This document shows, one piece after another, positions 1 through 8,020 of a stretch of DNA of 14,151 nt. Source of the DNA: an uncultured Bacteroidota bacterium (GTDB taxonomy: Bacteria; Bacteroidota; Bacteroidia; Flavobacteriales; Flavobacteriaceae). The translations under genes and the position numbers were made by a program. How positions within the stretch are numbered: the first letter of the stretch is position 1; each line of letters begins with the position of its first letter. The DNA lies in assembly GCA_903879875.1 (NCBI GenBank), contig CAIRNC010000123.1, positions 1 to 14,151 on the forward strand. The letters run 5' to 3'. The notes beneath the pieces were generated by a model. That model saw only the letters and a program-made list of their open reading frames with translations. It made no database searches and was not told the origin of the DNA.

Positions 1-221
1 AATATATAATTTAAAATAAAATTTTTAGGATTTGTACCATGTAATAAATAATTATCATTAATTTCAAATTGATAATAATAATTCAACGGAAATCCAACTT
101 TTAAATTAGGTGTTGTTTTATTAAACGAATTGAAAAATAATGAAAATAAAAAAGATGAAAACGAAACAACACAAAATGTAATTGATGAATAATAAATAAT
201 ATTTAATATTTTTTTTGTCAT
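1..221 (-). CDS. Small membrane protein of unknown function, 5' part only (runs off left edge)
   Basis: An open minus-strand frame starts with ATG at 219-221 and has no stop over 73 codons to the edge of the window. The product begins MTKKILNI and is followed by a hydrophobic stretch at about residues 8-33, rich in Phe, Ser, Ile and Leu, that should form a membrane helix. After it comes a polar segment with KVGFPLNYYYQFEI (41-54) and a later NPKNFILNYI. From memory, flavobacteria carry many small two-helix proteins with a similar 'VGFP...YYQF...NP.N' middle segment, so this is probably one of them, with a second helix lost beyond the edge. No function is known to me. Base composition is even more AT-rich than in the neighbours. 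It lies downstream of purK in the same direction, but a possible terminator hairpin lies between them. Confidence 0.6.
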   Translation of the reverse strand, partial: MTKKILNIIYYSSITFCVVSFSSFLFSLFFNSFNKTTPNLKVGFPLNYYYQFEINDNYLLHGTNPKNFILNYI

Positions 222-283
222 CTTCAAATTGTTATATCACTTTAATTTTTTCCAATTTTATGGCTAATTTGATTTTTTATAAA

Positions 284-310
284 CACAAATTTACATAAAT
301 TAAATTTGTG
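284..310 (-). terminator. Possible hairpin terminator directly after purK
   Basis: Ten bases at 284-293 (CACAAATTTA) are the exact reverse complement of 301-310, with a seven-base loop. The hairpin starts right after the purK stop codon at 311-313. The stem is AT-rich, and on the minus strand it is followed only by a short mixed T/A tract, so termination may be inefficient. A second copy of the right arm (AATTTGTGT, 313-321) overlaps the end of purK and could pair with the same left arm instead. Confidence 0.4.
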
Positions 311-1477
311 CTAATTTGTGTCACTAATCACTCTTATCGTATTCTTCACAATTTCTGCAATTCTCCTTGCTTCATTGATGTCTTCATTTACAATCGTTAC
401 GTGTCCCATTTTTCGAAAAGGTCGGGTTTGTTTTTTTCCGTAAATGTGAGGTGTTACACCTTCCATTGCCATTATTTTTTCGATGTTTTCATAAACTACA
501 TTTCCTGAAAAACCTTCAGCACCAACCAAATTTACCATAATTCCTACCACTTTACTAGCGGTATTTCCTAAAGGTAAGTTTAAAATGGCGCGCAAATGAT
601 TTTCAAATTGCGAAGTATAACTGGCTTCAATGCTATAATGTCCCGAATTGTGGGGTCTTGGAGCAATTTCGTTAACGATGATTTCGTCATTCTTAGTTTG
701 AAACATTTCTACAGCCAAAAGACCAACATGATGGAACTTTTCGGAAACTTTTAGAGCGATTTCTTGTGCTGTTTGCGCTACATTTTCATCAATTCGTGCG
801 GGGCAAATGACGTATTCCACTTGGTTGGCTTCGGGATGAAACTCCATTTCTACAACGGGATACGTTTTTATTTCGCCAGAAGGATTTCTACAAACGATTA
901 CGGCCAATTCATTTTTGAAATCCACCATTTCTTCTGCAATACATTCTACGTTGGGCAAATTGTCAACATCTTCAATACTACGAATGATTTTGACACCGTT
1001 TCCGTCATAACCAAACTCGGTACATTTCCAAACAAAAGGGAAATGGATTGTAGATTGTTGAATATTGATTGCTGATTTCAGATTTTGTAAACTGGAGAAT
1101 TTTTCAAATCTTGCGGTTGGAATATTATTTTTCACATAAAAATCTTTCTGAACGCCTTTATTCTGAATTAGCTTTAGCGTTTTTGGAGAAGGATAAACTT
1201 TTTTTCCTTCAGATTCTAGTTTTTCTAAAGCATCAAGATTCACCAATTCTATTTCGAAAGTCAACACATCTACTTGTTTTCCAAAATCATAAACGCTTTG
1301 AAAATCCATTAAATCACCTTGAAAAAATTTGTTGCATCCTATTTTACATGGAGCTTCATCGCTTGGGTCAAGAATGTAAGTTTGAATATCAAATTTTCGA
1401 GTTTCAGCCAAAAGCATTTTGCCGAGTTGCCCTCCGCCAAGGATTCCTAGTTTAAAATCCGATGAAAAATAATTCAT
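311..1477 (-). CDS. purK: 5-(carboxyamino)imidazole ribonucleotide synthase (PurK)
   Basis: PurK uses ATP and bicarbonate to carboxylate AIR to N5-CAIR in cytosolic de novo purine synthesis; PurE then rearranges the product. The 388-residue protein opens with the dinucleotide-fold motif LGILGGGQLGKM (10-21), a PurK hallmark. It then has the TFEIE segment (73-77), the ATP-grasp glycine loop EFGYDGNG (154-161) and the ATP-grasp metal/phosphate site NEIAPRPHNSGH (269-280). Length is slightly above the ~355 residues of the E. coli enzyme, as is usual for flavobacteria. The start is supported because the conserved fold begins ten residues later and a promoter-like box lies just upstream. The M3 peptidase gene lies 82 bases upstream in the same direction. 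No purE is next to it in this window, although purE and purK often sit together, so the partner enzyme must lie elsewhere. Confidence 0.96.
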   Translation of the reverse strand: MNYFSSDFKLGILGGGQLGKMLLAETRKFDIQTYILDPSDEAPCKIGCNKFFQGDLMDFQSVYDFGKQVDVLTFEIELVNLDALEKLESEGKKVYPSPKTLKLIQNKGVQKDFYVKNNIPTARFEKFSSLQNLKSAINIQQSTIHFPFVWKCTEFGYDGNGVKIIRSIEDVDNLPNVECIAEEMVDFKNELAVIVCRNPSGEIKTYPVVEMEFHPEANQVEYVICPARIDENVAQTAQEIALKVSEKFHHVGLLAVEMFQTKNDEIIVNEIAPRPHNSGHYSIEASYTSQFENHLRAILNLPLGNTASKVVGIMVNLVGAEGFSGNVVYENIEKIMAMEGVTPHIYGKKQTRPFRKMGHVTIVNEDINEARRIAEIVKNTIRVISDTN

Positions 1478-1493
1478 TAGTAGTGTGTTTGTG

Positions 1494-1501
1494 CAAATAT
1501 A
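1494..1501 (-). promoter_or_regulatory. Bacteroidetes -7 box upstream of purK
   Basis: On the minus strand the sequence is TATATTTG, an exact match to the Bacteroidetes -7 consensus TAnnTTTG. It ends 16 bases before the purK ATG. I see no good TTG (-33) box at the proper distance. This suggests purK can be transcribed on its own, not only by read-through from the M3 gene, with a very short leader. Confidence 0.45.
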
Positions 1502-1559
1502 AGCAAGATTGAGCGTAATTTTAAGCCTTCTGTTTTTAAAAATTAAAGTTGATTTAGTT

Positions 1560-3587
1560 CTAAATCAAACCCGCTCTTTTCAACAATGCATCTGGCTTTG
1601 GTTCTTGTCCTCTAAAACGTTTGTACAATTCCATCGGCAGTTCGGTACCACCTTTTGAAAGTACGTTTTCTTTGAATTTTGTTGCAACTTCTATATTAAA
1701 AATACCAGATTCTTGAAAATAGGCAAACGCATCTGCATCAAGCACTTCTGCCCATTTGTAGCTATAATATCCTGAAGAGTAGCCGCCAGCAAAAATATGT
1801 GAAAAGGAAACGCTCATGCAATTTTCTGCCACATCGGGATACAAAGTGGTGCCTTCAAAAGCAGCTTTTTCAAAAGATTTGATGTCTTTTATTTCGTTTG
1901 GATTGTTGCTATGAAACGCCATATCCAAAATTCCAAAACTCAATTGTCGTAAGGTTGCCATTCCTTCTAAAAAGCTAGCACTTTCCTTGATTTTTTCAAC
2001 ATAAACTTGTGGAATAATTTCGCCTGTTTCATAATGTTTGGCAAACAAAGCCAATGCTTCGGGCTCGTAACACCAATTTTCCATAACCTGACTTGGCAAT
2101 TCCACAAAATCCCAATAGACCGAAGTCCCAGATAAACTTGAATAAGTAGTGTTCGCAAGCATTCCATGCAAAGCATGCCCAAACTCATGAAACAAAGTGG
2201 CCACTTCATTAAAAGTCAACAAAGAAGGTTTGCTTTCGGTTGGTGGTGTGAAATTACAAACGATAGAAACATGAGGTCTTTCGTTGTTACCGTTTTTTAT
2301 AAATTGGGATTTATAAGAAGTCATCCAAGCACCATTACGTTTTCCTTTTCTAGGAAAAAAATCAGAATAGAAAATGGCTACCAACTTTTTGTTTTCGTCC
2401 AAAACTTCAAAAGTTTGCACGTCTTTGTGGTAAGTTTCAATGTCAAAAACTTCGTTAAATGTTATTCCATAAAGCTTTTCAGCAATAGTAAAGGCACCAT
2501 TTAAAACGTTTTCTAATTGGAAATAGGGCTTCAAAAGTTCGTCATCTAAATTAAATAATTTTTGTTTCAACTTTTCGGCATAATAGGAACCGTTCCATTT
2601 TTCGAGTTGCTCGATACCGTCAATTTCTTTTGCAAAAGCCGTCAATTGCGCAAACTCTCGCTCGGAAGCGGGTTTAGCTTTGGCCAATAAATCGTTCAAA
2701 AATGATTTTACTTTTTCTGGATTTTGTGCCATTCGTTCTTCTAAAACAAAATGAGAATGGGTGGAATAACCTAATAAATTGGCTCTTTCAAAACGTAATT
2801 TAGCTATGTTCAACGTAATTTCTTTATTGTCGAATGCGTTATTTTGAAACGCTTTTTTACCTGCAGCAATAGCCATTTCTTTTCGCAATTCGCGATTGTC
2901 AATGTAAGTTACAAACGGCAAATAGCTTGGGAAGTCCAATGTGAAAATCCAGCCTTCCAACTCTTTTGATTTTGCTAATGAATGTGCCATTTCTTTAGCA
3001 TCTTCAGGCAAGCCTTTTAAATCATTTTCGTTCGTTATGTGAAGTTGATAATTGTTGGTTTCTGCCAAAACGTTTTCGCTAAAAGTCAATTTTAGTTTGG
3101 CTAAACTGGCATCAATTTCACGTAATTTCAATTTGTCATTCTCTGAAAGTAAAGCGCCATTTCTTGAGAAACTTTTATATTTTTTGTCCAACAAAGTCGC
3201 TTGTTCGGGTGTTAAATTTAAGTTTTCTTTTTGGTTATGAACGGCTTTCACACGATGGAATAATGCTTCGTTTAAAGCAATATCGTTTCCAAAAGCAGTT
3301 AATAATGGGGAGACTTCTTGCGCTATTTTTTGCATTTCATCGCAGGTTTCTGCCGAATTCAAATTAAAGAAAATAGACGACAGTCGATCTAATAAATTTC
3401 CTGAAAAATCCAAAGCTACAATCGTATTTTCAAAAGTAGGTGCTTCGGGATTATTTGTAATAGCATCAATTTCTGCTCTCGCTTTTGCAATATTTTCTTC
3501 AAAAGCGGGTTGATAATCGGTTAATTTTATTTGCGAAAAAGGAGCCGTATTGTATTTGGTATGGAAAGATTGTGTAAGCACGTTCAT
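1560..3587 (-). CDS. dcp: M3 family metallopeptidase, dipeptidyl carboxypeptidase (Dcp) type
   Basis: A zinc peptidase that removes dipeptides from the C-terminus of oligopeptides. The 675-residue length is close to E. coli Dcp (~680). The zinc site HEFGH is at 467-471, and the third ligand is probably E496 in DFVELPSQ. The substrate-binding segment SHIFAGGYSSGYYSYKWAEV (596-615) has the tyrosines conserved in M3 enzymes. The N-terminal helical part (PTFENTIVALDFSGNLLDR, 50-68; LF.RVKAV, 109-115) matches the Dcp branch better than oligopeptidase A. There is no signal peptide or lipobox, so a cytosolic enzyme recycling peptides is expected. The start at MNVLTQSFHT precedes the usual TAPFSQIK segment by a normal distance. 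Dcp versus a general oligopeptidase specificity is inferred from sequence only. It is divergent from the exported S46 dipeptidase gene. Confidence 0.93.
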   Translation of the reverse strand: MNVLTQSFHTKYNTAPFSQIKLTDYQPAFEENIAKARAEIDAITNNPEAPTFENTIVALDFSGNLLDRLSSIFFNLNSAETCDEMQKIAQEVSPLLTAFGNDIALNEALFHRVKAVHNQKENLNLTPEQATLLDKKYKSFSRNGALLSENDKLKLREIDASLAKLKLTFSENVLAETNNYQLHITNENDLKGLPEDAKEMAHSLAKSKELEGWIFTLDFPSYLPFVTYIDNRELRKEMAIAAGKKAFQNNAFDNKEITLNIAKLRFERANLLGYSTHSHFVLEERMAQNPEKVKSFLNDLLAKAKPASEREFAQLTAFAKEIDGIEQLEKWNGSYYAEKLKQKLFNLDDELLKPYFQLENVLNGAFTIAEKLYGITFNEVFDIETYHKDVQTFEVLDENKKLVAIFYSDFFPRKGKRNGAWMTSYKSQFIKNGNNERPHVSIVCNFTPPTESKPSLLTFNEVATLFHEFGHALHGMLANTTYSSLSGTSVYWDFVELPSQVMENWCYEPEALALFAKHYETGEIIPQVYVEKIKESASFLEGMATLRQLSFGILDMAFHSNNPNEIKDIKSFEKAAFEGTTLYPDVAENCMSVSFSHIFAGGYSSGYYSYKWAEVLDADAFAYFQESGIFNIEVATKFKENVLSKGGTELPMELYKRFRGQEPKPDALLKRAGLI

Positions 3588-3635
3588 TGTAATATTGAAA
3601 TTATGGAATGGTTGTTCTAAAAGTTTTTAATGATG

Positions 3636-3643
3636 CGAAAATA
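3636..3643 (-). promoter_or_regulatory. Weak -7-like box for the M3 peptidase gene
   Basis: The minus strand reads TATTTTCG, which is TAnnTTTG with one mismatch, 48 bases before the M3 start codon. No clear -33 box is visible. It lies in the 173-base divergent region (3588-3760), which has no other visible element on this side. Confidence 0.25.
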
Positions 3644-3710
3644 GTATTAATATTAGAAATTTTAGTTAAAATTCACTACATCGTTTTAGTTTTTCTCAAA
3701 TAATGTCTTC

Positions 3711-3737
3711 TTGAATTGCGAAAATGATTTATATTCG
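3711..3737 (+). promoter_or_regulatory. Candidate promoter for the S46 peptidase gene
   Basis: TTG at 3711-3713 and TATATTCG at 3730-3737 resemble the Bacteroidetes -33 and -7 boxes. The spacer is 16 bases and the -7 box has one mismatch, so both are slightly off the ideal. The box ends 23 bases before the ATG. The leader is A-rich with no Shine-Dalgarno sequence, as usual in this phylum. Confidence 0.4.
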
Positions 3738-3760
3738 CATCACTAAAAAAAATAGCTATT

Positions 3761-5911
3761 ATGAAAAAAATTATTTTATCATTTCTTGTTGCCATTATGC
3801 TTGTTCCAACTAGTGTAAAAGCAGACGAAGGGATGTGGTTCTTGATGTTTATAGAAAGATTAAATCATCGGGATATGCAGAAAATGGGCTTGCAATTGAC
3901 AGCTGAAGAAATTTACAGTATCAACCATCACAGTGTGAAAGATGCCATTGTACAGTTTAACGGTGGTTGTACTGCCGAATTAATTTCAAAAGATGGTTTG
4001 GTTTTAACCAATCATCATTGCGGTTATGATGCCGTTGCTGAATTATCAACTGCCGACAAAAACTATTTGAAAGACGGTTATTGGGCAGATACCAAAAAAT
4101 CCGAATTAAAACCATCGAGTTTATATGTTCGTTTCTTTGTGCGAATGGACGATGTGTCTCAAAGAATTTTATCAAAAGTAAATGATAAAATGAACGAATT
4201 AGAACGCGAAAAAGCGATTAATCAAGAAATTGCATTAATCGAAAAAGAAAACAACGAAGGCGGAAAATACACCGTTTCTGTTCGTCCTTTTTTTCAAGGA
4301 AATGAATATTACTACTTTGTTTATCAGGATTATAAAGATGTGCGTTTGGTAGGTGTTCCGCCAGAAAGTTTGGGAAAATTTGGAGGCGATACTGACAATT
4401 GGGAGTGGCCTCGTCATACAGCCGATTTCTCTATGTTTAGAATTTATGCTGATAAAGATGGTAATCCAGCGGATTATTCTGAAAATAACGTGCCATTAAA
4501 TCCAAAACACTATTTACCTGTAAATTTAAAAGGAGTAAAAGAAGGCGATTTCGCTATGATATTGGGTTATCCAGGTCGAACCAATCGTTGGATGCCTGCT
4601 GGTGGAATTGAGCAAAATGTAAAATATGCTTATCCTGCTTGGGTTGAAGGTGCGAAAACAGGTATGGACAACATGAAAAAATATATGAATCAAAGTGAAG
4701 CAATGAATTTGGTTTATGCTTCAAAATATGCTTCAACTGCCAATTATTGGAAAAACCGTCAAGGAATGATTGATGCTTTGACCAAATTTGGAACGGCAAA
4801 ATCCAAAGCAGCTCAAGAAGCTAAATTTGACTTATGGGCAAATCAACCAGAAAACAAAGATAAATATGGAAATGTAATTGCAACTATTAATAAATTTTAT
4901 GCTTTGACTAATGAAAAAGCAAAACATGATAATTATTTACAACAATTATTTAGAACGACCGCTTTTGGAAGCATCGGTAGAACGCTTGGGAAACAATTAG
5001 AAAACTATGCCAAAGCTGATGAAACCAAACGAGCTGAAACATCTGAAGACATTCAGATAATGGTAAAAGAGATGTTTAAAGATTTGTATTTACCAGCAGA
5101 AACAGACTTGTTAGCGGCGCAGTTGCAGTTATATGCTACTAAATCTCAACGATACGGAATTGCTCCTTATGTTGAAAGAATGGGTGCGCCTACCAAATAT
5201 AATTTTAATAAATATGTGGCAGAAACTTTTGATGCCAGTTTATTAACCTCGGTTGATAAAATTACTAAATTTCTAGAAAACCCAAATTTAGAACAGTTAT
5301 CAAAAGATCCTCTTTATATATTATCCAATGAAATGTTAACGCATTTTACGTCAAAGTCAGACGAAATTTCCAAAGCACAAAACGATTTTTCCGCCTCTTA
5401 TCGACTTTTGGTGGAAGGTTTAAGAGCATCTAGAATTGGAACAATAAAATATCCCGATGCCAATTCTACACTACGTTTGACTTATGGAAAAGTACGTGCC
5501 TTGCCTGCTGACAAACGCAACGATGCTAAAGTGAATAACTATACTACGATGGACGGAATGGTTAAAAAATACAAAAAAGGAGACGATGAATTTGATTTGC
5601 CTGTTCGTTTAATCGACATGAATAAAGCCAAAAATTACGGTCGTTTTGCTGACAAAGATGGCACATTACACGTGAACTTCTTGACCGATAACGACATTAC
5701 AGGTGGTAACTCGGGTTCACCCGTTTTGAACGGAAAAGGAGAACTAATTGGTCTTGCTTTTGACGGAAACATCGAAGCGATGGCGGGCGACGTGATATTT
5801 GACCCAAATTTACAAAGAACCATCAACGTAGATATTCGTTATGTTTTATGGGTAATCGAGAAATTCTCAGGAGCCAAGCATATTGTGGACGAAATGACTT
5901 TGGTGAAGTAA
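3761..5911 (+). CDS. S46 family dipeptidyl-peptidase, probably DPP7-like
   Basis: An exported serine peptidase that cuts dipeptides from the N-terminus of oligopeptides, feeding periplasmic peptide uptake. Residues 1-21 are a Sec signal peptide (MKKIILSFLVAIML...VKA), and the mature protein would start DEGMW, the usual S46 N-terminus. The chymotrypsin-type triad is visible: H86 in TNHHCGYD, D222 in WPRHTADFS, and S651 in GGNSGSP. C70 and C87 are the only cysteines and likely form the disulfide seen in characterised members. Eighteen residues after the serine is G669 (FDGN). In the P. gingivalis enzymes this position is Gly in DPP7 (hydrophobic P1) and Arg in DPP11 (acidic P1), so DPP7-like specificity is inferred. 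The length of 716 fits the family. There is no T9SS sorting domain, which agrees with a periplasmic location. Confidence 0.94.
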   Translation: MKKIILSFLVAIMLVPTSVKADEGMWFLMFIERLNHRDMQKMGLQLTAEEIYSINHHSVKDAIVQFNGGCTAELISKDGLVLTNHHCGYDAVAELSTADKNYLKDGYWADTKKSELKPSSLYVRFFVRMDDVSQRILSKVNDKMNELEREKAINQEIALIEKENNEGGKYTVSVRPFFQGNEYYYFVYQDYKDVRLVGVPPESLGKFGGDTDNWEWPRHTADFSMFRIYADKDGNPADYSENNVPLNPKHYLPVNLKGVKEGDFAMILGYPGRTNRWMPAGGIEQNVKYAYPAWVEGAKTGMDNMKKYMNQSEAMNLVYASKYASTANYWKNRQGMIDALTKFGTAKSKAAQEAKFDLWANQPENKDKYGNVIATINKFYALTNEKAKHDNYLQQLFRTTAFGSIGRTLGKQLENYAKADETKRAETSEDIQIMVKEMFKDLYLPAETDLLAAQLQLYATKSQRYGIAPYVERMGAPTKYNFNKYVAETFDASLLTSVDKITKFLENPNLEQLSKDPLYILSNEMLTHFTSKSDEISKAQNDFSASYRLLVEGLRASRIGTIKYPDANSTLRLTYGKVRALPADKRNDAKVNNYTTMDGMVKKYKKGDDEFDLPVRLIDMNKAKNYGRFADKDGTLHVNFLTDNDITGGNSGSPVLNGKGELIGLAFDGNIEAMAGDVIFDPNLQRTINVDIRYVLWVIEKFSGAKHIVDEMTLVK

Positions 5912-5941
5912 CACTAAAACTTCATCAAAGCTTATGCTACT

Positions 5942-5980
5942 AAAAAATCCGACTTGTACCATTTACAAGTCGGATTTTTT
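5942..5980. terminator. Bidirectional intrinsic terminator between convergent genes
   Basis: Bases 5942-5958 are the exact reverse complement of 5964-5980: a perfect 17-bp stem with the five-base loop CCATT, opening with six A and closing with six T. The T run continues to 5983. It sits 30 bases after the S46 stop and 31 bases before the end of the convergent glycosyltransferase gene, so it can stop transcription from both sides. Confidence 0.88.
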
Positions 5981-6011
5981 TTTGAAAAAGCGTTAAGAAA
6001 TCAATAACGAA

Positions 6012-7001
6012 CTAATCGTTATAGGTATCAAACAAGAATTGTAAGGTTTCGGGTATATTGTTGGCTTGCATGTTTGGGTAGTTTGTTTTTGCGTTCAACC
6101 AGTTTGCTATAATGGTATGAAAATCGTTGCCAGCGTCATAAACTACGGGAACGCCCATTTTCTTTAAGGCTGCGGCATTGCATTCTTGTTCATAATGGTT
6201 TCTAATGGGAATACTGAGGACTTTTTTGCCCAGATATAAAGCTTCGGCAGGCGTTTCGAATCCGCCACCAGTAATAATACCTTCACAATGAATTAAACTT
6301 TCATTAAAATCTTTTTGATTTACAGGATAAAAAGTAACATTGCCTATAGTGTGTTTCGATTTTATGTCATTCAAAAACCAATGAAATTGGCGTTCTGGTA
6401 GTTTGGTAAAAGCATTTTCCAAACAACTTTTTTGGAACGAAGGTAGATATACCGTGATGTAATGCTTGTTTGTTGGTGCGGCATTTACAATTTCGTCTTT
6501 GATAATTGGCGGACAGATAAAGGAATCGTATTTTTTGAAATGCAACCCAATATGCTTCGGTGAAGGAGCATAATGTTTGAGAATGAGTTCTCCTATGAGG
6601 CTCTTTTTTTCGGGACGAGGCGTTGCATCCGAAACAAAACTAGCTTGATGACCAAACTGTACGGAATGTACCTTTTGCATTTTGCAAGCGAGTGCCGTAA
6701 TAGCTTCAAAATCATTTATAACAATATCATAATTTTTTAATGGCAAGGCTTTTGCCTCTTTGTACATTTGGATGGGTTGAATGTTTTTGGCAATATCCCA
6801 ATAATCAAGCCCACCGCACTTGCTGTAATGCAAGCTACACCCTTTGCTTTTGAACTTTACGGGTAAATCTATGGTTAAGCTGGAATTATTTCCATTTAAA
6901 AAGAAATCTACTTCACCAAATTTTTTCAAATGCGGATACAATTGAATAGCTCTACTGATGTGTCCGTTGCCCGTGGCTTGTATTGCGTAAAATATTTTCA
7001 T
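6012..7001 (-). CDS. GT-B fold glycosyltransferase, MJ1255/VC2487-like family
   Basis: A 329-residue cytosolic or membrane-associated glycosyltransferase of unknown acceptor. The N-terminal domain starts MKIFYAIQATGNGHISRA, with the GNGHxxRA loop at 11-18 seen in GT28/MurG-like enzymes. The C-terminal domain has GIITGGGFETPAEAL (241-255), the sugar-nucleotide binding loop, followed by IRNHYEQECNA (266-276), where E271 and Q272 take the place of the usual acidic/Gln pair. From memory this pattern matches the family that TIGRFAM calls 'MJ1255/VC2487'. There is no signal peptide or strong membrane helix. The start lies 40 bases after the stop of the LpxH-like phosphoesterase in the same direction, so the two are probably one operon and may act on the same glycolipid. 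The sugar donor and product cannot be read from the sequence. Confidence 0.85.
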   Translation of the reverse strand: MKIFYAIQATGNGHISRAIQLYPHLKKFGEVDFFLNGNNSSLTIDLPVKFKSKGCSLHYSKCGGLDYWDIAKNIQPIQMYKEAKALPLKNYDIVINDFEAITALACKMQKVHSVQFGHQASFVSDATPRPEKKSLIGELILKHYAPSPKHIGLHFKKYDSFICPPIIKDEIVNAAPTNKHYITVYLPSFQKSCLENAFTKLPERQFHWFLNDIKSKHTIGNVTFYPVNQKDFNESLIHCEGIITGGGFETPAEALYLGKKVLSIPIRNHYEQECNAAALKKMGVPVVYDAGNDFHTIIANWLNAKTNYPNMQANNIPETLQFLFDTYND

Positions 7002-7041
7002 TGCTAATTTTTATGGAGTGAAATTATCTTGATGAATTTTT

Positions 7042-7857
7042 TTAGGATAAAATTTTAGAAACAATATCATTGACTACTTTTTCTTCTTGACTTTCAAATT
7101 GAGCATAATCCGATTTGTTGTATTGGTAAATTGTCCATTTCTCTTTTTTGTATTCGAGTGCGGTTAAATTTTCCACCCAGTCACCACTGTTCAAATACAA
7201 AACCTTGCCGTTTTTGGTTGTAACTGTTTTTTTCTGTGGCATGTGAATGTGCCCACAAACGACATAACTGTATTTTTTTTCGATGGCTATTTCTGCTGCA
7301 GTAGTTTCAAAATTAGATACAAAGGAAACGGCTTTTTTTACGCTATTTTTTATGGCTTTAGAAAAACTTCTCTTTTCTCTTCCAAAGGATACTAAAACCC
7401 AATTGACGAAACTATTCAGCAATATCAGTAAATCGTAGCCTTTCCCTCCAAGCTTTGCTACTATTTTAGCATACCCTTTTGTTGAAGAATCAAAAACATC
7501 GCCATGGAAAATCCAAGTAGTTTTTCCGTCTAAATCCAAGATTAATTTATCTACCAATTCAAAATTTCCTAAAATAAAATCGGAATATTTTCGCAACGCT
7601 TCATCATGATTTCCAGTAATGTAAATCACGCGTGTACCAAGATTGGACATTTTAATGATATACCGCAATACTTCCATGTGAGCAACAGGAAAATAGCGTT
7701 TGCTAAAACTCCATATATCTATAATGTCGCCATTTAAAACCAATGTATGCGGTTGGATGGATTTTAAATACTGTAGCAATTCTTTGGCATGGCAGCCATA
7801 CGTTCCAAGGTGTACATCACTTACAACAACTAAAGGAATTTTTCGTTTTCGTTTCAT
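7042..7857 (-). CDS. LpxH-like metallophosphoesterase (UDP-2,3-diacylglucosamine diphosphatase-like)
   Basis: A calcineurin-type phosphoesterase of 271 residues. The two-metal site is complete: D14 and H16 (SDVHLG), D44 (NGDIID), N83 and H84 (TGNHDE), H118 (FHGD), H203 and H205 (GHIH). The spacing and the helical insert at about 121-190 fit LpxH, which cleaves UDP-2,3-diacylglucosamine to lipid X at the inner face of the inner membrane during lipid A synthesis. However, classical LpxH has GNRDF where this protein has GNHDE, so the Arg that helps bind substrate in E. coli is absent. It could be a Bacteroidetes branch of LpxH or a paralogue acting on another pyrophosphate lipid. The basic N-terminus (MKRKRK) may help membrane contact. 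It is followed 40 bases later by a glycosyltransferase gene, probably in one transcript. Confidence 0.85.
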   Translation of the reverse strand: MKRKRKIPLVVVSDVHLGTYGCHAKELLQYLKSIQPHTLVLNGDIIDIWSFSKRYFPVAHMEVLRYIIKMSNLGTRVIYITGNHDEALRKYSDFILGNFELVDKLILDLDGKTTWIFHGDVFDSSTKGYAKIVAKLGGKGYDLLILLNSFVNWVLVSFGREKRSFSKAIKNSVKKAVSFVSNFETTAAEIAIEKKYSYVVCGHIHMPQKKTVTTKNGKVLYLNSGDWVENLTALEYKKEKWTIYQYNKSDYAQFESQEEKVVNDIVSKILS

Positions 7858-7869
7858 AGTTTGTTTTTA

Positions 7870-7877
7870 CAAAACTA
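7870..7877 (-). promoter_or_regulatory. -7 box for the LpxH-like/glycosyltransferase operon
   Basis: The minus strand reads TAGTTTTG, matching TAnnTTTG exactly, 12 bases before the start codon of the phosphoesterase. No matching TTG box is seen 17-23 bases upstream, so the assignment rests on one element and its position. Confidence 0.4.
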
Positions 7878-7931
7878 GTTACTCTATATTACTAAATTGT
7901 TGCTAGTAGGTTATGATTGAGTTTATTATAT

Positions 7932-7973
7932 AAAAAAAACCCTCCAACTCCGTAAGGAATTGAAGAGGGTTTT
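7932..7973 (-). terminator. Intrinsic terminator of the repeat-protein gene
   Basis: AAAACCCTC (7936-7944) pairs with GAGGGTTTT (7965-7973). After a two-base bulge the stem continues (7945-7951 with 7956-7962, one mismatch) to a GTAA loop. On the minus strand it ends in a run of eight T (complement of 7932-7939). It lies 48 bases beyond the stop of the 8021-12604 gene, so that gene has its own transcript and is separated from the LpxH-like operon. Confidence 0.82.
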
Positions 7974-8020
7974 AAGTTTTAAGGACTAATTTCTATTAAC
8001 TAGAAAATAATCACTAATTA

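Noticed and set aside
1069..1455. Open 128-codon plus-strand frame opposite purK
   Set aside because: It lies wholly antisense to a strongly conserved gene and has no recognisable motif or start context; it is a shadow frame.
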